This document shows, piece after piece, positions 58,022 to 64,000 of a stretch of DNA of 64,000 nucleotides (position 1 is its first letter; every line of letters starts with the position of its first letter). The notes beneath the pieces are model-generated. The model did not search any database, was not told the DNA's origin, and worked only from the letters and a program-made list of their open reading frames with translations. This DNA comes from Topomyia yanbarensis (Eukaryota; Arthropoda; Insecta; Diptera; Culicidae). The translations under genes were made by a program, and so were the position numbers. The stretch lies in the NCBI RefSeq assembly GCF_030247195.1, contig NC_080670.1, positions 40,905,524-40,969,523 on the forward strand, written 5' to 3'.

Positions 58022-58115
58022 TTGAGTTCTTGTTGCCCGGTCTCACGAACACTTCTGCAGCTTCCTGGTTGAAAACAATCCCATTTGCTTTTGCCGTCTT
58101 TGTTTATTATTTTCC
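58022..58115 (+). repeat. 94-bp dispersed repeat, copy 2
   Basis: Same-orientation copy of 31341-31434. Confidence 0.8.
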
Positions 58116-58811
58116 ACCAGCTAGTGATGCAGTGTTTGTGTCATGTGACGTGTACGTATATGAGCCGTAGAAAAGTCTATAGGCATATGAATGTGGTGGT
58201 AGTTCTTTGACAGTGTGTTGAAGAAACGTATATACGTATAGCGAGAGATGAAGTGATTTTATATGCTTGCAACAATTGCAAGCGGCTTTCACTGCAAAAT
58301 TGCAAGCGATGCTAACATTATTTGCAATTTTTGTTTTGGGTGTATCATAGTGTGGTCAAAATGGGCTTTTATTTATAGTTTACAGTAACGCAAATGCCCA
58401 TCACATAATTTGCGGTAGCTCAGATATCAATTCCAGAGGCACTGAATTGATGGAATACTTACGCGATAGATGAAACCGCCCAAAATTTGCACGATTTGAC
58501 AGGAATAATGTGTTAGATGTAACTCTTCGCTCTAACAATGTATGCGCCTGGGTTGGTAAACTGACTCTTCCGGAAGAGTTCGAATTGTCGTGTTTTGGTC
58601 ATACATACCTCATCAAATATCATTTAAATGTCTTCCTTGAACATGGACCTATTAGAAAGGCTTTGCGACCAGGTTTCACGGGCATTTCCAACGATTCGAG
58701 TTCCAAGTACCGCGATCATGGATAAAACAAACTCACTCATAGTAGCAACATGGAAGAAGCCAATTCGCTTCGAATTATGTGTGCTTCTAGAAGATCCAGT
58801 TGGTTGAATTA
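58116..58811. other. No gene recognised
   Basis: Contains repeated TTGCAA/GCAATT motifs near 58265-58335. A 71-codon frame at 58510-58725 has no domain. Confidence 0.4.
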
Positions 58812-58999
58812 GAAAAACTAGTAAGAGAACTGCGGAGAGAAAAACAGCATTTTTGGCAACGTATGCCGCGGCATTGTATGGCAACACGTCCAATGTTATA
58901 AGGATAGGCAATGTTCGATTGGATTCATTTTTTGACAGCTAAACGCGAATCCAATCGATCCAAAAGGGAGTCTCCGCAGTTCTCTTTCAAGAGTTTTTC
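58812..58999. mobile_element. 188-bp TA-flanked MITE
   Basis: TIRs GAAAAACTAGTAAGAGAACT and GAAAAACTCTTGAAAGAGAA (reverse strand) converge on CTGCGGAG. TA flanks at 58810-58811 and 59000-59001. Partial relatives are at 41992-42085 and near 40386. Confidence 0.78.
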
Positions 59000-59001
59000 T
59001 A

Positions 59002-59934
59002 GGTGGAATGCCGAAATTGCTGGATTCAAAAAGTTAGGGTCATTTCTGGAAAGATGCCGCACATTTCCAAAAATCAACCCTGCTTCAAAGCAAACCAAAC
59101 AATATATGAATAAATCATTTTATCAATTGCGACAAGTATCTAAAATTCACTGGAACGGTTTTTATCATGACAAAAAAATCATCAAATTTCCTTGAATATT
59201 TAAATAAAGGTTTATTCGGGTGAGATGTCACACCATGGTCCCAAACCCAAATCCCACCAGGAGTGCTTGCTCGTCCATTGTTGCTAGTCTCAGTGGGCAG
59301 TGTGGTAAAGGGCTATAGGCATTTTCAGATTCTGATTCTAATTATAGTTATAAAGTTATTCTTAATATCAACAATACTTTTCGTTTCTGCTCAATGTACA
59401 GATTCGGCTTTAGCCTTGTCTCGAATTCTATACAACGGCTTCCACCTGCCGGTTAATGGAGACGCAGAACCGGAACAGGAAGCTACTAAGAGCGATCTAA
59501 TCACCTACATAATTAAATACTCTTCAGGTTCAAATCTTTTCGGACTACCTCCCTAATTGAAGCTAGATAATCGTACCACTTTCCACTGTGTCTTGGAACA
59601 CAATCTAAAATTCTTTTTGAAGTAGAATACTTCTAACGTTTCAATATGGGGTCCCGTTTCAAAAATTTCAGTTGAGAAATTTTCCCAGGTTTGAAATGCG
59701 AATATCTTCCGTTCTACTGGACGAAATCGCAATATTTTTGCACTATCTGATCGGAAATTTGTGCACGTATTTCGTATTAAATTTCGGAATTACTGCGACT
59801 ACTATAAATAAACCAAAACAAGGATTTTCAGAAAATCCTTCGGAAACAGCGAGGAAAATTCGCAATTTGCCAGCATATCCCACGCAGAGCCGTCAAAAAG
59901 GAGCATGTAAGCGTTTCATTACATACGGGAATGT
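59002..59934. other. No gene recognised
   Basis: A 97-codon frame (59263-59556, +) starts with a hydrophobic segment (ILILIIVIKLFLISTILFV) that could be membrane-spanning, but I do not recognise it and see no supporting signals. Confidence 0.3.
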
Positions 59935-59935
59935 T

Positions 59936-59943
59936 ATATATAC
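59936..59943 (+). promoter_or_regulatory. TATA-like box upstream of the H4 relic
   Basis: TATATATA lies about 80 bases before the H4-like start. It may be a histone promoter remnant; chance is possible in AT-rich DNA. Confidence 0.35.
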
Positions 59944-60017
59944 AGGACACGCGAGCTTGTTTTGTATCAGTGGGTGCTCGCTTACCACACGAGCAACATG
60001 CTCGTCCGGACGGTACA

Positions 60018-60285
60018 ATGAGCGGTATCATATTTGCGTTCCCGTACCAAGCGTCATCGCAAGGTTCTTCGTGATAAAATCCAGGGAATCACCAAATTCG
60101 GCGTCTGGCTCGTCGTGGTGGTGTAAAATGCATCTCCAATTTAATCTACGAATGCTGATGGTGTGCAGAAAAATGTCATCCGAGGTGCCTTGACCTACAC
60201 TGAACACGCCAAGCGCAAAACCGCAATGAATGTCGTCTATACTCTGAAGCGGCAGGGACGCACTTTGTATGGATTTGGAAGTTGA
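60018..60285 (+). pseudogene. Histone H4 pseudogene
   Basis: After a corrupted N-terminus, reading in shifting frames gives KRHRKVLRDKIQGITK, then a decayed middle, then [35 protein letters not shown] and a stop at 60283-60285, which is the H4 order and C-terminus. It is 268 bp against the usual 312, with frameshifts, in-frame stops and lost Gly/Lys-rich tail codons. It lacks introns, as replication-dependent histones do, and is followed 34 bases later by a 3' stem-loop relic. In life H4 pairs with H3 in the nucleosome. A copy drawn from a histone repeat unit is more likely than a processed transcript because promoter-like and stem-loop sequence flank it (inference). Confidence 0.88.
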
Positions 60286-60318
60286 AAAGGTAGAACTCAC
60301 TTGTATCATTATAAAAAA

Positions 60319-60334
60319 GGCCCTTTTCATGGCC
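60319..60334 (+). promoter_or_regulatory. Histone 3' stem-loop relic (H4)
   Basis: GGCCCTTTTCATGGCC followed by ACCA. The canonical stem pairs GGCCCT/GGGCC; one stem base is mutated (T for G). Confidence 0.8.
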
Positions 60335-60717
60335 ACCAAAACCATTTCAAAGAATAAGTTTGCATTTTCTGTTTCATGGACTGTTTCTCCCTGGAGAGCA
60401 ATTTGGGATAAACCCTAAATTATGATTTATTTCAGTACGTAAATTGCAAATATGGTCAGAAACAAACTGGAGTGAAGTGGAAAACATTTTTACTAGGCGC
60501 ATTCAAAAAAGGTTCCAATTCTCAAACATTTTACCAAGGTGCCGTATTACATTACTCTCTTTACCCTGAGTGTTCGATAATCTCCGTAGTGGAAACACAA
60601 TTTCAATTTTGTTCTTTATCAAAAATATGTCGTCGACCAACAAAGGGGTGGAGCTACGACGAACACATATTGAGGACAACACAAAAAAGGACGAGCTTAC
60701 ATTGTGCTGTAGTCAGG

Positions 60718-60725
60718 TATAAAAA
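60718..60725 (+). promoter_or_regulatory. TATA box upstream of the H2B relic
   Basis: TATAAAAA followed about 25-30 bases later by an ATCAGTTCG block that resembles an insect initiator. This fits a histone core promoter 70 bases before the H2B remnant. Confidence 0.5.
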
Positions 60726-60790
60726 CTCAGCATGCTGTTGCTCACGATCAGTTCGTTTCCAGCATCAGCATACAGCAGTTCGTTTGCAGC

Positions 60791-60898
60791 ATCTCCCGCA
60801 AAATTCAAACCGCAGTCCGCGTGCTGCTGTCAGAAGAGTTGGCCAAGCACGCCGTCTTCGATGGCACCAAAACTGTTACCATATACACCAGCACCAAG
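60791..60898 (+). pseudogene. Histone H2B pseudogene, C-terminal part only
   Basis: [20 protein letters not shown], then [16 protein letters not shown]: the last helix and tail of H2B. The normal stop after the final Lys reads CAA (Gln) instead of TAA, so the frame runs on. The first two-thirds of the gene are missing and promoter-like sequence is joined almost directly to the C-terminal third, implying a large internal deletion. A good stem-loop follows at 60926. Confidence 0.88.
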
Positions 60899-60925
60899 CA
60901 AATTTCGAACACTGCCCAAAGAAAA

Positions 60926-60941
60926 GGCCCTTTTCAGGGCC
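60926..60941 (+). promoter_or_regulatory. Histone 3' stem-loop (H2B)
   Basis: GGCCCTTTTCAGGGCC followed by ATCA: a perfect 6-bp stem, 4-base loop hairpin of replication-dependent histone mRNAs, 27 bases after the H2B remnant. Confidence 0.9.
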
Positions 60942-61524
60942 ATCAATTTATCGACAAAGAATCGAATTGAAATTTTATTACAAGCATCAGAAAGTGGCTT
61001 GCCAAGAGCGTTGGATGGTAAGTGAGCCACTTGTGAACAATATCGTCGCTTTCAAGTAGAATGGCACAAAATAAAAAAGTTATTTGTGTGATTTGTAGAC
61101 AGGTTAGTGTAATGATTCAATTTACAAAAATGTAGAATGTTCAATTACTGAAAATAACAGATTTTGTGAAAGCAGTGGTTGGTCCATACAATTCGATTCC
61201 AAGCGAGCCAGACTAGTTTTCGTTGGAAGGTCCATCTCTGACAATAGAAATAAACTATTTTATTTTGAATTCAACTACAACTTCTTTGAAAACAGCACAG
61301 CTAAAAAACTTTTGGGAAAAACGAGCAAACCTAAATTTTCCACCATAATAAAAACTAGTGCCCCCGCCGCACAGCATCATCAAGATTGATAGTTATTCAA
61401 GCCGGGAGGAAAGGGAGAGGGAGGTTGTAAGGCAATGGAAAATTTCATTTATAATAATAATACTTTATAATTGGCTGGTTCTGAAAACAACTTGTTGGTT
61501 TGTGGTTTATTTTGGGTCACAATT
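60942..61524. other. No gene recognised
   Basis: AT-rich spacer between the H2B and H3 relics. I looked for H2A and H1 and saw neither. Confidence 0.45.
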
Positions 61525-61973
61525 TAGGCCCGCTCGATTTCTGATAGCTGTGAATTTTTCGCAGGGCGACTGTTTCTGTTCGGTAGCGATGAGGCTCTTA
61601 ACGCCAACGGTGACTGGGGCACTTTTACACGGCCTTCGTTGCCAACCAGCCCCCTGTCAAGGACGACGTCTCTGTACAGCCAGCATCACTGCCATGAAAG
61701 GCAAAACATTGATTTTGAACCGAATGATTAGAAGCTGTATTTAGTTACAAAATGTCGATTAAATTAAATTATTAAATCATCCCACAAGATGCAAAACGTC
61801 GTGTGGAATGCTTGAATATCGAGCATAGTGCCGAACATAATTCTTTGTTTGGGGCTTTATAGCTATAACGCCCCATATATGTCGGTCGCTGTCAAACTCC
61901 ATATGATGGTATAGGGTTGCCAGGGGGTTGTTGCCAACTGCTTGCGGGGAGCCTTTCCTCCGGTGGACTTACG
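61525..61973 (-). pseudogene. Histone H3 pseudogene, split by a MITE
   Basis: On the minus strand, RKSTGGKAPRKQLAT (61973-61931) is interrupted by a 284-bp MITE and continues, after the duplicated target, as LATKA, then codons for KSAPATGGVKKPHRYRP with stops and frameshifts, then ETVALRKIHSYQKS to about 61525. This covers roughly residues 8 to 60 of H3; the start codon end and the histone-fold C-terminal half are missing. It lies opposite in strand to the H4 and H2B relics. Confidence 0.88.
61647..61930. mobile_element. hAT MITE inside the H3 relic, 284 bp
   Basis: Short TIRs CAGCCCCCTGTCAA and CAACCCCCTGGCAA (reverse strand); 8-bp duplication TTGCCAAC at 61639-61646 and 61931-61938, which is H3 coding sequence (Gln-Leu-Ala region). 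Confidence 0.88.
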
Positions 61974-62075
61974 ATAATTGATAATTCCAAAAATACTCCA
62001 AATAAACTATGAATGTGCTAAAGTCGACAAAATCGCATAGAAATTGCTTATTCCAGAGCAGAATTTACCGGTCTA

Positions 62076-62126
62076 AAGTGTATTCTACTTCACTCCGGTT
62101 ATGTCTCTGACATTACCCACCCATCT
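62076..62126 (+). repeat. 51-bp dispersed repeat, copy 2
   Basis: Direct copy of 2705-2755. Confidence 0.7.
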
Positions 62127-62448
62127 TTTGTTTTTTTCCCTTCACAGCGTATTTGCTCATCCGAGAATAAAGGTAATCCATCCTAATTCGTTCTCTCCGC
62201 TTATTTCTTCCCTGCAGGCAAAACTCTTATTCGCCTACTCAACCGGATCGGATCTACTGCAAACAACGGACACATACCGCCCGACGGAACTCACTGGATT
62301 ACCTCTAATTATCCTGTGGCAGTTGTGCAACTGATTTCCCTTCTTATCGGGAGTGGTCGTTAGATGGCAAACATGCGGTAACTTTCAAACCAAACCGAAG
62401 ACACATGCTGCTTTACCGTTCTACCGAGCAACGAATTTCAGAAGTAAG
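62127..62448 (+). other. Possible exons, unconfirmed
   Basis: TTCCCTGCAG ending at 62218 looks like an acceptor and opens a frame (KLLFAYSTGSDLLQTTDTYR ...) that stops near 62333. A short CAG-to-GTAATC bounded segment precedes it at about 62149-62173. No family recognised. Confidence 0.2.
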
Positions 62449-62470
62449 CACACACACACACACACACACA
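62449..62470 (+). repeat. (CA)11 microsatellite
   Basis: Perfect CA repeat. Confidence 0.95.
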
Positions 62471-62849
62471 AACGCACTCAACCCAGTTAATTTGGTATGA
62501 AGCAGCTCCTCCCGGATGCACACTAGGATGGCCTACTTAGGTACGATATTTTAGTATCACACTGGTAAGGTTATGAGTTGAATCGGTTCGGTTCGTACGG
62601 ATTAAGAAATAGGTATTTGATTCGAGCAAACAGCTATTTACCAAAATCTCGTTGGTGTGGTCAACCTATTGTGGACAGGTAGCAAAACTGGAGCAATGAG
62701 AACAGAGCCTGGAAGCATCGAGGGGTGTTCCAATGTGTGTTTGTCGTTTTTACCGAGAAATTTTTGTAGTTTAAGGAAACCTCGGAGCGAAAGATGCGGA
62801 TCGGTTGGGGAACAGCATTTTGGCAATCTGAACCAGTCTGAATTCATCT

Positions 62850-62897
62850 AAGTTTGAATGAGCGCAGTATCGACGATACCGGTGTAGTAGAAGGTCA
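62850..62897 (+). repeat. Direct repeat pair member 1
   Basis: AAGTTTGAATGAG ... ACCGGTGTAGT recurs at 63207-63254 with substitutions. Possibly ends of a small element or a local duplication. Confidence 0.65.
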
Positions 62898-63206
62898 ACA
62901 ATGAAAATGCTGTAAGTTTGGTTACGCTGCCAATGATTTGGTGGTATAAAGATGTTTCGATTGAAACTCATTTTGACAGGTCGTTAGATTATCTTCTTTG
63001 TATTGCAACGACATCCGACAGAACTAGTAAAATATGATTTAAATTAGGTTAGCGATAGGTTTTCAACCGTTGCTTCTTCATCGGTAATTCTAGTTCCATT
63101 CAAAATTGTTTATGCATAAATGGTGACCTATTGTTAGTCCACTACTATAGCGTTTTCGTTTACGCTTTCACACTGCAACGTAGTGTAAAAATCCCAGGTT
63201 ACACCC

Positions 63207-63254
63207 AAGTTTGAACGAGTGCACTAATGACTACACCGGTGTAGTGAAATGCCA
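63207..63254 (+). repeat. Direct repeat pair member 2
   Basis: Diverged copy of 62850-62897. Confidence 0.65.
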
Positions 63255-64000
63255 AAAATGGCAATGAAAAGATAGTGAAAATTGACGTTCATTTCAACGT
63301 TCAAAAAAGTTGGAAGAGCAAATCCATATAACTTTTTGCCGTGTTCCATTGGTTAACTTTACAAATTGTGAAATTGCACAACTCACTTTCAAAATAGCCA
63401 TCTTAATGCCTTCCATGAATTATCGATGACTTTTCTGTTTTAACGACATCCCTCGATGTAAGAGCTCTTTGGAGTTAAGTGCTTCAGAAGGCAAACGAAC
63501 GTTCTTTGCTGGGTCTTTGAATTTACCAAATACATCACATCGAACAAGAAAAAAACCCGCCCCAGCCCTGTCCACTTCCGGCGGCCCGGCACCAGGTTAG
63601 GACGAAGAGGGAAAGCGATTAATCTTTCTTTATCTTCGACACTTTCCGCACCTTTCGACTGATACGAATAAAATACGGTTGCTCTGTTTTAGACCAATGA
63701 ATGGAAAGGTTAACGAAAGTGCTCAACAAATGGCTTTCACGATTGCATTTGTTTTTATTCGTAAGCTCAAACTTGTTTTAAATCTTGATTAATATGCAGT
63801 GGATCATCCTGAAATGGTGCAAAAACCCTGTCAGAGGGAAATATACAGGAAAGACTCGAGTCACATTTTTCATCTACCGCCTCCACCCAGCCCCTACCGC
63901 CAGGATCCATTTCGCGTGATACGCCTATTATGCGAAGATTTATAACGCTTTTAAACAGAAACATTACAAGTAAAACGAGTGCAAGAAGAAGAAAAAACCT
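63255..64000. other. No gene recognised
   Basis: Unique AT-rich sequence to the window edge; a 65-codon minus frame (63964-63767) has no domain. Confidence 0.4.

Overview
The window looks like a transposon-packed intergenic or intronic stretch of an insect genome, most probably a culicine mosquito. The grounds are AT-rich sequence, GT-AG splice signals, an ITmD37E mariner (a group best known from mosquitoes), many TIR/MITE families, and repeats that resemble abundant culicine ones. The species call is inference. No complete host gene was recognised. The host-derived material I can name is a decayed histone group near 60-62 kb (H4 and H2B on +, H3 on -) and one unrecognised candidate first exon at 9.75 kb.

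Layout. 0-9.7 kb: a pogo-like MITE, several copies of one microsatellite-bearing repeat, and otherwise featureless AT-rich DNA. 9.7-17.6 kb: candidate exon, a hAT MITE carrying a tRNA-like SINE copy, a dead ITmD37E mariner with a 119-bp fold-back duplication in its catalytic core, and a palindromic Tourist-like MITE. 17.6-23.25 kb: a four-level nest. A Tc1 (DD34E) is split by a long-TIR element, which is split by an element with an 8-bp target duplication, which holds a mariner relic. 23.7-28.2 kb: an ISL2EU-like element with a THAP/DDE transposase on + and a SWIM plus YqaJ-nuclease gene on -. Its right end interlocks with a hAT-like element. 28.2-43.9 kb: SINE-like copies, tandem arrays, fold-back MITEs and a 188-bp TA microsatellite. 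43.9-48.7 kb: two back-to-back TTAA-flanked elements (the first with piggyBac-type termini), a hAT MITE and nested TA-flanked MITEs. 48.7-57.5 kb: a TA-flanked element containing a 3-kb hAT-like fold-back element and, separately, a young Ty3/gypsy retrotransposon on - (LTRs differ at one base, TSD AATAC, pol frameshifted before integrase). 57.5-64 kb: a MITE, the histone relics (H3 split by a hAT MITE) and short repeats.

The strongest leads are the ISL2EU-like two-gene element, whose nuclease has a stop codon exactly at the expected catalytic lysine; the interlocked hAT/ISL2EU boundary; the ordered nests with readable target duplications; and the histone relics that still carry 3' stem-loops. 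All calls are from reading the sequence; no search was run.
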